64,000 nucleotides of DNA from contig OZ037765.1 in assembly GCA_964035545.1 (NCBI GenBank), forward strand, positions 34,733,504-34,797,503. The letters are read 5' to 3'. The notes beneath the pieces were generated by a model. The model did no database searches and was not told the origin of the DNA. It was given only the letters and a program-made list of their open reading frames with translations. Within the stretch, counting starts at the first letter, position 1. Each line of letters opens with the position of its first letter. Position numbers and translations under genes: made by a program. Shown here one piece after another: positions 49,201-53,330 of the stretch. Source of the stretch: Bugula neritina. Taxonomy: Eukaryota > Bryozoa > Gymnolaemata > Cheilostomatida > Bugulidae.

Positions 49201-49741
49201 ATATACTATAATATTACTAGATAATATATATTACACATATACTATAATATTACTAGATAATATATATTACACATATACTATAATATTACTAGATAATATA
49301 TATTACACATATACTATAATATTACTAGATAATATATATAACACATATACTATAATATTACCTAGATAGTAGAGATTATTACCATGTCACAATATAAGTA
49401 ATAGTACTAAAGAGATTTAGTCTTAAATATAGTCCAACACTCAATATTAGCAGTTCAGTTACTATCAAATTGATTGAATGTTTCCTGATAGAAAGGCTAA
49501 GAGTAAATAAAGTTGTAAAGTCAAAGTAAATTAATTTAATTAAATTAAAGTAAATTAAGTCAGGGAGAGGAAATCTAAATAGTGAAATAAAATAATGTTA
49601 ATACAAACAAAATCAATAACCAATTAGAATATATCATAGATTAGAAAATAAAAATTATATATATAAAACTATAAATAAATCTAGATTATAATAGAATATC
49701 TAATATATTCAACTTCTCAGTGTTTACCTGTTGGAAGACAT
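5578..49741 (-). CDS. CC2D2A: CC2D2A, ciliary transition-zone protein, complete, 38 coding exons
   Basis: Scaffold of the MKS/B9 ciliary transition-zone complex. Exons: 49728-49741, 48957-49059, 45492-45542, 45123-45197, 44546-44741, 43073-43149, 42132-42335, 41802-41990, 41561-41615, 39600-39713, 38362-38504, 38088-38210, 35120-35344, 33927-33983, 33603-33682, 31704-31824, 30732-30917, 30031-30308, 28914-29006, 28252-28336, 27967-28123, 27318-27468, 26791-26929, 25822-26028, 25481-25662, 25081-25281, 24644-24757, 23639-23834, 23338-23508, 22937-22951, 21876-22076, 19460-19549, 7179-7275, 6897-7048, 6607-6729, 6350-6513, 5992-6067, 5578-5769. They sum to 5,097 nt (1,698 residues); human is about 1,620. 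Order: coiled-coil N-terminus; family-specific C2 (about 764-926); central C2 (about 1102-1272, with [10 protein letters not shown]); inactive transglutaminase-like region (about 1334-1555); conserved C-terminus ([20 protein letters not shown]). Phases agree at all junctions; the exon 16 donor (31704) is uncertain. The start is the first ATG with a matching donor. Confidence 0.95.
5801..5990. repeat. 20-bp tandem repeat at the CC2D2A exon 37 donor
   Basis: About nine copies. On the gene's strand each carries AGGTTAGT, the same donor motif as the true exon 37 splice site (AAG|GTTAGT), which abuts the array. Confidence 0.85.
6759..6889. repeat. 27-bp tandem repeat, about 5 copies (CC2D2A intron 34)
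   Basis: Units with core acagagtaaggtgtaatc fill most of the intron immediately beyond the exon 34 donor. Confidence 0.85.
7284..7847. repeat. 36-bp minisatellite, left part of a split array
   Basis: About 15-16 copies with core acagagaacacagtctacac, running up to the exon 33 acceptor. The same unit resumes at 18452 on the far side of the transposon, so this was one array filling intron 32. Confidence 0.95.
8874..9177 (-). repeat. 3' LTR of the Ty3/gypsy element
   Basis: 304 bp, TG...CA ends in element orientation, identical by eye to 16008-16311. The purine-rich stretch on its internal side is at 9178-9188. Confidence 0.95.
9178..9188 (-). other. Polypurine tract
   Basis: Reads GGAGGGGGCAG in element orientation directly before the 3' LTR, the expected site of plus-strand DNA priming. 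Confidence 0.75.
9442..10515 (-). CDS. Retrotransposon ORF3: zinc-finger, coiled-coil protein
   Basis: An intact 357-residue frame between pol and the 3' LTR, where env lies in retroviruses. It is not env-like: no signal peptide or membrane segment is visible. The N-terminal 100 residues are acidic. Near residue 155 there is a C2H2 finger (C-X2-C-X12-H-X3-H), followed at once by a variant finger (C-X1-C-X12-H-X5-C). A Pro/Ser-rich linker follows, then a C-terminal helix rich in Glu, Arg and Leu that looks like a coiled coil. Start is the ATG at 10515; a frame of this length in a young element supports coding. Function unknown; nucleic-acid binding is inferred from the fingers. How it is expressed (spliced or internal initiation) is not shown. 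Confidence 0.85.
   Translation of the reverse strand: METGSMPVNSELIQQIESELLGTTFHVNDDEDTVMADGLLDLELDTVLGQSTHDSSVPRVHSKSCDSQASNGRQSLELCCKDPPRSNNNSTFVDTLAPVSTDMPSLEMAWDPEPAPTTPTTRQLPPQLEATSNWITPATEREIRTHQGGESNRECNLCQQRFTTHRRLKVHLPQHYITTFCPCGEYSYNRDYLLRHQRTMQCYQGHVYEVDESSYPAFLNAIKPLITDSARLSRLEQGFPSPRPIISGAADKPTQSANSPPHSPIRMPHTFPRVVLQRVDTNAYTLPPPLPSSERKRHRQPTSSRSSPWARNLREVEARAHDLEQEVYRLAPRIQAASSELKYLQESIKRMKRAARS
10533..10832 (-). CDS. Possible small ORF between pol and ORF3
   Basis: 99-residue frame starting 36 bp after the pol stop, with Cys pairs (CDC, CWSC). Near its end it contains CAG|GTAAGC (donor at 10547/10546), so it may be the first part of a spliced transcript. No family recognised. 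It could also be chance. Confidence 0.3.
   Translation of the reverse strand: MKDFICDCIRSGAYESLGENRTIKCWSCEPHANINFCEGGIVGGINARKANSSDLVPQKRCSAFSYADIAKGRRIPQPAPTLPRTLSMDINTEFPGKPV
10868..14863 (-). CDS. pol: Ty3/gypsy pol: protease, RT, RNase H, integrase
   Basis: Open from 14863 to the stop at 10868. Numbering from the GTG at 14806, the 1,312 residues show: aspartic protease with LLDSG near residue 26 and ILGMPFL near 98; reverse transcriptase with YLDD near 456-459; RNase H with DTDAS near 603; integrase zinc motif H871-X3-H875-X29-C905-X2-C908; catalytic D937, D997 and E1034; and a GPY/F-type module ([11 protein letters not shown]) near 1165. The tail is Pro/Glu-rich. There is no chromodomain. 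The frame has no ATG near its start, and the first in-frame codon after the stop at 14864-14866 is not a start, so it is probably reached by frameshifting from upstream. All catalytic residues are present, so the enzyme looks intact. Confidence 0.97.
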   Translation of the reverse strand, partial: TTGETPAVLSNQDSTCGGGVKVQPHGESYFLPGKVAGNAVTFLLDSGCTTNLLSRRVFEALPRRDRDRVRPYTGEHGTLADGSCIPFYGIIELPGRVRDQAVQETFIIGQLEEDAILGMPFLKQHQCRIDFSKSVVLMGGRELACVDKFGRPLVGGVQVVRNCTVPGRSRATIHCRVNSNRIARLGVVENAHEKIQLASSLNRLTERGEVLVQCVNPFTEPIELPAGSMLGRFHSVQEEDVGPSLGDATEAPPRHPIQGRGAVPTHLRELYETASGGCASNRERQAMAKLLRDYGDVFSSGENDVGLTGIVRHEIPLTAGTVPVRQPTRRLGPEKEKEVSRQVRDLLDRGLIEPAHSAWSSPVVLVRKKDGSWRFCVDYRKLNSVTIQDAYPLPRIDESLDALAGSKYFSTLDLLSGYWQVPLSPDAQEKAAFITRDGLWKWKVLPFGLTSAPATFQRLMEQVLSGLHWKTLLVYLDDVIVISPDFETHVSRLQEVFERLRGAGLKLKPSKCALLQPEVKYLGHVVGRNGVATDPEKVRAVEDWVTPQDLTGLRAFLGLVGYYRQYIPDFAGIAQPLNRLTAKGVTWQWTPVEQEAFDRLKGCLLTAPILAYPDPTLEYILDTDASDQNVGAVLSQVQEGREVVVAYYSKSLSPAERNYCTTRKELLAVIKSVKHFRPYLYGRKFRLRTDHASLIWLCRRAEPSSQVARWLEILAEFSYRIEHRPGKRHSNADGLSRRPDGGCKQCLNIERRDGGPPRCELETLAHHGAPFDWDQGQLRQRVDESPEDVQNLRANPVLAGNVRELKKLQEELPGVVADIYRAKREGRRPSEERIRQGCAEFRLYCQRWDSLRIGQDGLLTISLAASGRHPERKRVVCPTAIRRELIWDTHKQAHAGVKRVISKLRLRWYWPQMERDVRLRVKQCEICQASKHSRPPGEAGRRRLYAGRPWQVVAVDLVGPMPLTPRGNNWILVLTDHFTRWADALAIPDASAPTVARALDQHVFCYFGLPEQIHSDQGAQFQSQLMSDLCHLWGVNQSRTTPYHPQGNGVVERNNRMLGDALRSLLLGRGQEEWDTVLPQVMRAYRSTPHTSTGETPNLLMLGRETRVPDHLTYHVPEQDNSVHEYASELVERMKAAHEILRQQQWKVRHEDSDEPPLYQRGDKVWMVNYRRRRGQADKLKPKFVGPYVVVEAMPNHTYKIERSGQVSIQNESRLKPYWASPDGVGGAPPLLEPRRQTTTRGRRRHGPEYEVVIPREENLVREERQLLSTEACPPPPSLIPSLPETEPVPEVQTPTEGGAPSGEQEEVTTNGEVETPFEAPTNEPASVSPP
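14803..15152 (-). CDS. Basic middle frame between gag and pol (frameshift product)
   Basis: In the -1 frame relative to gag, open from the slippery site at 15153-15159 to a TGA at 14803-14805 just past the G10 run. About 112 codons, very rich in Arg, Lys and Pro (for example [16 protein letters not shown]). It may serve as the nucleocapsid-like RNA-binding part, although no CCHC knuckle is visible in any frame here. No ATG is needed if frameshifting supplies it. Alternatively the region is decayed. Confidence 0.45.
14806..14815 (-). promoter_or_regulatory. G10 run at the entry to pol
   Basis: Ten G in element orientation. The middle frame stops right after it, and a -1 slip on it enters pol. 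It may be a second frameshift site, or a homopolymer length error in the assembly. Confidence 0.4.
15108..15974 (-). CDS. gag: Ty3/gypsy Gag (capsid region)
   Basis: 288-residue frame whose ATG (15974) lies 15 bp inside the primer-binding site. The central part, with the [14 protein letters not shown] segment near residue 40 followed by helices and [20 protein letters not shown], has the pattern of retrotransposon capsid domains. It ends in a Gln/Pro-rich stretch and a TAA at 15108-15110 without a zinc knuckle. A frameshift signal sits 43-49 nt before the stop, so most products would end here and a minority would continue toward pol. Confidence 0.92.
   Translation of the reverse strand: METENARMQPPPVEGERRNAVNPVNHEGEEAYRHCLKAPTFTGSEDVEQFIQEFREVVEVAQWPHRVALIQLRRAVTEQAKPYGVGTDVDGILAALRARFGTSVIDARTKLERLCRTPRTSLQEHAATVKKLAQIAYSDLPAQHQERYTYDAFVQSLNDLGLDHHLRAKGITRIEDALKAGEAYLLATQMHQAQRNPPVVGVSAARATTGSEALPLEAEVDRMVEMLGQLVTILAGAGPGQALRMPPTPVGQGWSSADQDQGQKGRPQYQGALNCHGPRTLSLPAGRN
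15115..15159 (-). promoter_or_regulatory. Programmed -1 frameshift signal (gag)
   Basis: In element orientation: heptamer GTTAAAC (15159 down to 15153) in the zero-frame phase G TTA AAC, a 5-nt spacer (15152-15148), then a perfect 10-bp GC-only inverted repeat (arms 15138-15147 and 15115-15124) with a 13-nt loop. GUUAAAC is a known arterivirus slippery heptamer. The -1 frame then stays open for about 350 nt. Confidence 0.75.
15989..16006 (-). other. Primer-binding site, tRNA-Leu type
   Basis: TGGTGGCAGCGGTGGGAT, one base inside the 5' LTR. All 18 bases are complementary to the 3' end of animal tRNA-Leu (CCCACCGCTGCCA plus CCA) as I recall it. Confidence 0.8.
16008..16311 (-). repeat. 5' LTR of the Ty3/gypsy element
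   Basis: 304 bp, identical by eye to the copy at 8874-9177; TG...CA ends in element orientation. Confidence 0.95.
18452..19455. repeat. 36-bp minisatellite, right part of the split array
   Basis: About 28 copies of the unit seen at 7284-7847, ending beside the exon 32 donor (GAC|GTAAGT at 19460/19459). Variants alternate at a few positions (cacag/cagag, tatata/tagata). Confidence 0.95.
19555..21651. repeat. 30-bp minisatellite, about 70 copies (intron 31)
   Basis: Period 30 with core catatataggtattatattg, touching the exon 32 acceptor side. A 32-bp variant with an extra TA recurs near 19715, 19990, 20385, 20507 and 20687, followed each time by the same variant order, so blocks of several units were duplicated together. 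Confidence 0.93.
22143..22277. repeat. Inverted array of 13-bp actagtaggggct units
   Basis: About five direct units are followed by about three in reverse complement and then direct ones again. The segment can fold back on itself into a long hairpin. It lies in CC2D2A intron 30. Confidence 0.9.
22651..22774. repeat. 27-29-bp tandem repeat (tgtaaagtcagctgacagcc), about 4 copies
   Basis: Intron 30 of CC2D2A; the unit contains the palindrome tcagctga. Confidence 0.85.
22976..23250. repeat. Degenerate agagtagatatac repeat (intron 29)
   Basis: Irregular short units of 9-22 bp lie upstream, in gene direction, of the 15-nt exon 30. Confidence 0.8.
23840..24112. repeat. 15-bp acacagtatagtaat repeat at the exon 28 acceptor
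   Basis: About 18 imperfect copies directly abutting the exon 28 acceptor (23834). Confidence 0.85.
24335..24620. repeat. 23-bp GC-richer repeat (gtgggcgggtacaatg), about 12 copies
   Basis: Intron 27 of CC2D2A, a few bases from the exon 27 donor. One strand is rich in GGGCGGG. Confidence 0.9.
25305..25450. repeat. gagtgacagagtgtg-type short repeat (intron 25)
   Basis: Degenerate; on the gene strand it is pyrimidine-rich and lies next to the exon 26 acceptor (25281). Confidence 0.7.
25692..25816. repeat. Short tactagaatacac repeat at the exon 24 donor
   Basis: About ten copies in intron 24, directly after the exon 24 donor in gene direction. Confidence 0.85.
26041..26775. repeat. About 22-24-bp gtatatataatacagag repeat (intron 23)
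   Basis: About 30 imperfect copies between the exon 24 acceptor and the exon 23 donor fill the intron. Confidence 0.9.
27222..27300. repeat. Degenerate gactagagtatactagagta repeat (intron 22)
   Basis: A few copies just beyond the exon 22 donor. Confidence 0.65.
27476..27956. repeat. tatattacagtata repeat including a (TA)n run (intron 21)
   Basis: Fills the intron from the exon 22 acceptor to the exon 21 donor. On the opposite strand to the gene the units contain ttacag, so true acceptor strings are not duplicated here. Confidence 0.85.
28131..28263. repeat. 45-bp repeat that includes the exon 20 tail and donor
   Basis: Three copies. On the gene strand each contains CTACATCCAG|GTATTTACAT, matching the last ten bases of exon 20 plus its donor. 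Almost the whole of intron 20 is this repeat. Confidence 0.9.
29584..30020. repeat. 21-bp agtcacagtagtagagtata repeat, about 20 copies
   Basis: Intron 18 of CC2D2A, directly beyond the exon 18 donor (30031/30030). Confidence 0.92.
30312..30610. repeat. 16-bp agcatgtatatagtat repeat at the exon 18 acceptor
   Basis: About 18 imperfect copies abut the exon 18 acceptor (30308). Confidence 0.88.
30920..31070. repeat. gtgtagggggtgtgtaagga repeat at the exon 17 acceptor
   Basis: On the gene strand the units read CACCCCCTACAC, close to the real acceptor CACCCCCTACAG, so the array multiplies a polypyrimidine tract. Confidence 0.85.
31478..31697. repeat. 22-bp tacttggtaaagtactaagtc-type repeat at the exon 16 end
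   Basis: About nine copies. On the gene strand each contains CTTTACCAAGTATGA, which also directly follows exon 16. Confidence 0.88.
32855..32930 (-). repeat. tRNA-like relic, possible SINE head
   Basis: On the minus strand a D-arm-like block (GTTAGAGCTCTTG, resembling an A box) is followed about 25 nt later by a T-arm-like block (GGGTGCAATTCCC, degenerate B box) in tRNA spacing. GAGTTGC/GCAACTC inverted repeats flank it. There is no convincing anticodon stem or poly(A) tail, so it is not called as a functional tRNA. Confidence 0.35.
34378..34553. repeat. 24-bp agtgtactggtagagagaag repeat, 7 copies
   Basis: Intron 13 of CC2D2A. Confidence 0.9.
36145..36325. repeat. 28-bp cctacagtgtgtatattctt repeat, about 6-7 copies
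   Basis: Intron 12 of CC2D2A; variants alternate ttctt/ttgtt. Confidence 0.88.
36780..37012. repeat. 21-bp ctctatactatacagtctac repeat, about 10 copies
   Basis: Intron 12 of CC2D2A. Confidence 0.9.
37318..37590. repeat. tatactatagagtgtagag repeat with block duplication
   Basis: Intron 12. A block of about 120 bp made of shorter units occurs twice. A (TA)n run precedes it at 37168-37200. Confidence 0.85.
37948..38104. repeat. 28-bp repeat that includes the exon 12 tail and donor
   Basis: Five to six copies. On the gene strand the unit contains TTCTACAGGAAG|GTGTGTTG. The first copy matches 17 consecutive exon 12 bases before the donor. The array starts inside the exon and runs into intron 12. 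Confidence 0.92.
38215..38345. repeat. About 54-bp repeat, 3 copies (intron 11)
   Basis: Units beginning agtgtgaccattcagtacca fill the intron between exons 11 and 12. Confidence 0.85.
39030..39235. repeat. 26-bp ttctagtaaccctgcgtctg repeat, 8 copies
   Basis: Near-perfect copies in intron 10 of CC2D2A, followed by a TA-rich array at 39245-39420. Confidence 0.92.
40397..40745. repeat. 18-bp tatatctacactacata repeat, about 19 copies
   Basis: Intron 9 of CC2D2A. Confidence 0.9.
41096..41570. repeat. 27-bp repeat that includes the exon 9 tail and donor
   Basis: About 17 copies. On the gene strand most read TACCTAAAG|GTAAGTGT, which is exactly the exon 9 end plus its donor. Around a dozen copies keep a GTAAGT or GTGAGT; a few have lost it. 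The array runs from exon 9 into intron 9. Confidence 0.95.
43160..43478. repeat. 31-bp gtttcactttgactgagtga repeat, about 10 copies
   Basis: Intron 5 of CC2D2A, next to the exon 6 acceptor (43149). Confidence 0.92.
44034..44354. repeat. 46-bp repeat, about 7 copies (intron 5)
   Basis: Near-identical copies with core atagtgcagacttagtcaca. Confidence 0.93.
45031..45117. repeat. (ACT)n microsatellite (intron 4)
   Basis: Trinucleotide run with ACC interruptions starting right beyond the exon 4 donor (45123/45122). Confidence 0.9.
45340..45499. repeat. 12-bp taactgacacta repeat at the exon 3 donor
   Basis: On the gene strand the unit contains GTGTCAG, also the last bases of exon 3 before its donor. 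Confidence 0.85.
47118..47335. repeat. About 49-bp repeat, 4 copies (intron 2)
   Basis: Core tgtgtacatgtgcagtgtga. A second array, 30-bp period with about 12 copies of ataacactacactgtgtag, lies at 47440-47828, and a TA-rich array at 48400-48745. Confidence 0.88.
49090..49360. repeat. 35-bp tactagataatatatatta repeat, about 8 copies
   Basis: Intron 1 of CC2D2A, near the exon 2 acceptor (49059). Confidence 0.9.
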
Positions 49742-49747
49742 GATGAT

Positions 49748-49900
49748 GTGATGACTCAGTGACTAGACTCAGCGACTCAGTAACTCAGTAAGTGGACTCA
49801 GTGACTCAGTAAGTAGACTCAGTGACTCAGTAACTTAGTAAGTGGACTTAGTGACTCAGTAACTCAGTGACTGAGTGATTGACTCAGTGACAGATATACC
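49748..49900. promoter_or_regulatory. TGACTCA-rich repeat upstream of the CC2D2A start
   Basis: Imperfect tandem units of the gactcagtgactcagtaa type begin a few bases upstream of the CC2D2A ATG. They contain about six copies of TGACTCA, the AP-1 (bZIP) consensus. This could be 5' UTR or promoter; its regulatory role is inferred from the motif only. Confidence 0.4.
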
Positions 49901-52900
49901 TACAGTAGAGTCAGATATCTCACATCCTACCTGTGGAGATATCAACATTCTTAGTTTAGTTTATTGCTACCATATGTATAGCATAGTTTATTGCTACCAT
50001 GCTACCACAACAACTACTACCACTATTGCTACCATGCTACCACAACAACTACTACCACTAGTGCTACCATGCTACTAATCAAACTAAATAAAATAGGAAA
50101 ACGGACTTATAGTGGCATAGTTGCAGCTGATAAAACCTTTCTGTTGAGAAGTTGCAGGTTTAACTTGTAACGATATATTTTTCGGCAACAAGCTTCAGGT
50201 TCAAACAAGTTAATGTTATGTATTTTACTTTGCAGAATTTATTCAAATCAACACACTAAACACCATCGGTTTAAAAGGGTGCCTTTTAAATATTGTGGCT
50301 AGACGTGCAAGACACCAGCACTGAAGATGCTATGCATTGTCAACACTGACAGACGCTTGCCTCTCTTTTCAATATAACCAGGCTCACTCACTCAGAATAC
50401 ATGTAAAAATGGAAATACAACTAAAACTAAAAGCCACAGTCACTGTCAAAAAATCACACAGCCTTGCGACTTTTCAAAACGAAAACTCAAAAGGAGACTA
50501 ACATAAACATGGCCAAGCACGAGTACTAGTAGAAAGTTACCAAAGTGACATGCTAGATGATAAGTGATTACAAAATATATATCAATATAAATATACCTCA
50601 GAGCTACTGAGTGAGTCAGCATGAGTATGATATAGATAGTCATTGTGACTGTGCGAGTGTCGTATGTGTACAGTAACAGTGTATGCGCGAGTGTCGAAAT
50701 GAAAATCAAAATGATAATGAAACTCAACCGTCAACGAGTCAGTCTTAGTTTGAATTTACTGATTTAGAAAGAGCCACGGTAATTGTATTAGTGTTTCGAA
50801 GTATTATTATAAAACTTAGTATCATTTCATAGTGATTAAGTATACCAACTATCCCAAATATGCAAGAAAACTTACATTTTAATCAGAGAGTCGTTGAAAT
50901 TTTGTCAGGCATTCTTTTATGTGGCGCTACAGCGCTGTAAACAACACAAAAACATGGCGCCCCAGTAACGATAAAATGTTGCTTTACTGAACAAGACCTT
51001 TAGGTTATAAATATTTTATAGCGTGGAAAATTTTTTTACAATTTTTATTTTTTTATTTTATAACCAGTAGTTGATATACAAAATTCGATTAGGAATTGTC
51101 CCTTCAATCAGTTTTGGGAATCTACAGAATTATTAATTGCTTTTGCTGATTTTATTTAGGCAAAAAGCGATTGCGTAATGCTATGTCTACATATTTTTTC
51201 AATAGCTATGATTCATAAAGGTTTGTAAAATTGTGGCTAAACCAAATCTATCAATTGAAACATATACAATCAATACTTAGTATTGCGTATTTGCATTCCA
51301 ATTACTTAATTTTATGTTTCAAACTACCATTTCACACAATAATAAATTTTGGTAGAGTTTCCAGTCCTAAGTTATGTAACACTTCCACTTGTTTTGTATG
51401 CCCTTTTTCAGGTGGGATGTGTTGATGAGGCCAAAAAGGTTATGCCTGCATGCATAATGATTATACAATAATTCTTACTCATACATATCGCATTCTTTAG
51501 AGATAAATGCAAATATCAAAAGTTTCAAGTGAATAGTAACTTAAAATATGTTAATATTTTGACCATTAAGTATTGTCAAATCGGTGCTGTGTATGTCCGT
51601 CCCTTATAGATGAATCACCAGTCTGAATTAAACAAACTACATATTATTCAACTTGTTGCTACTCACCTTGACAACAATATCTTCAATTTTCAACAAAACA
51701 ATTTTTTTGTCACCAGTTGAAAATTTTGCATTAATTTCATTCAGTCAACAGTTTTACTTTCGTTTTGTAAATTTTGGTAATTGTAGCTTCACTCAGCACC
51801 TGTTTGTAAACACTTGACCTGAACTTGGGACTCAACACCTTAAATGATTATCTCTCTATTAAAGCTTTTATTCATTTTATTGCTTTTCACAAATAGGCAA
51901 GAAACTTGTTGGAATAAGATATGATTGTGATGTAGCAATTCTAATCAGTATGTTATTGTGAGGTAATATGACTATCTTATAACCTGAAGAAATGAGGCTC
52001 ATAAAACCTTGTCTCACTTCTCAACTCTAGTATATCAAAACAGGCTGAAAAGTCAAATGATGAAACCTTGCTTATGATGATATTCACCTTAAAGACACAT
52101 AATAAGCTACTCTAATTTCAAATGGCTCTCAGAACTTAACAATAACACTGAGACTCAAATACTAATAGGAAACTTGTACTGTTTAAAAGTCTCTCTTCGT
52201 GGCATGGTAGCAATTAGCGTACAGAAATGAGTTCATAAGCGTTTGAGTTCATATATTGTTGGTGATGCTGTGGAAAACAAAACAAAGGGCACGCTACAAT
52301 GCCAGCAGTATTGACAGTATTATCTTAGAGATGCTCATTTAGGTCACGTGATTGGTTCAGCCAGTCGTGTGCACGGTCTACTCAATAATATTATTATATT
52401 AGGTAGTGCAGACGGCTAGGTGTTAGCACTGTGTAGCAAACTATCCCCAGTAACACTTAGAGAGAGAGAGAGAGTTATATTCTACATTGAGCTAACAAAA
52501 CTAGTTAAAAAAACCTTTGGACAAACATTTTTATTAAACTGGTAAGATTATGAGAGTATTTTAGTTTTTCATGCACTGGCAAGAAATCGAGGGTGTTTTA
52601 GTTTTCATTAAACTAGTTGGATTATAAGTTACTTTAGTTGAAGGTGCACTTAGCCCTGAACTCATGCACTGCTGAGATGCTTTGTTGAGTGATCACGCAT
52701 GAGCTGTATGAACTAAACAGCTCCAAGAACTATAAGCCAGTATAAAATTGTTACAGAGCTCTTCTATGACTGGAGAATCCTCTTTGCTTTAAACACATAA
52801 TTAGCATCATTACCAGTGTTTTAAACTGTTAGGAAAATATTTTTCCTACGTATTTAAATAGGATGACCTTTGTAAATATTTGTAGATGCTTCTCCTATTA

Positions 52901-53165
52901 TCACAATGATCTTGGTTCATCATGCTATTGTAATGAATTTACCCAACACTGCACCAGAATGTACTTATTTGTACAAAATAGCAGTTGTGTTGCAAGTTTA
53001 GGGAAATACAACTACTTGTTGCTTAGCTATAGTTTCCTATTCTTAATAGGTGTTATTTATGTTTATTTTTGTTGGTTATTGCAATTATTATGTTATTTGG
53101 GAGTAAATGAGGTAACTAAGCTGGGCACATGGCTGCGGCTGATATTAAATTATTTCATTCAATAA
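49901..53165. other. Intergenic region between divergent CC2D2A and the TGF-beta gene
   Basis: AT-rich with no recognisable coding exon on either strand; the reading frames present are short and unlike known families. A small duplicated gctaccatgctaccacaaca unit occurs near 49970-50075. Otherwise single-copy by eye. Confidence 0.6.
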
Positions 53166-53170
53166 TTTGA

Positions 53171-53224
53171 CCAATCAGAGTGAAGCACTCATGTCCAACG
53201 CACGTGCTTTTAGCTGCATATAAA
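53171..53224 (+). promoter_or_regulatory. Promoter of the TGF-beta-family gene
   Basis: CCAATCAG (53171-53178), an E-box CACGTG (53201-53206) and TATAAA (53219-53224) lie in order about 110-160 bp upstream of the ATG. Transcription would start near 53250. Confidence 0.6.
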
Positions 53225-53330
53225 GAAGAGACAGACGAACAACGGTTCATGATGTAGTAGCATAGCTGATAGGGTGCATTTATTTCTCTTGCAGACGAAT
53301 GCAGTTCCCGTGTAATGAGTGGTTCTGATC

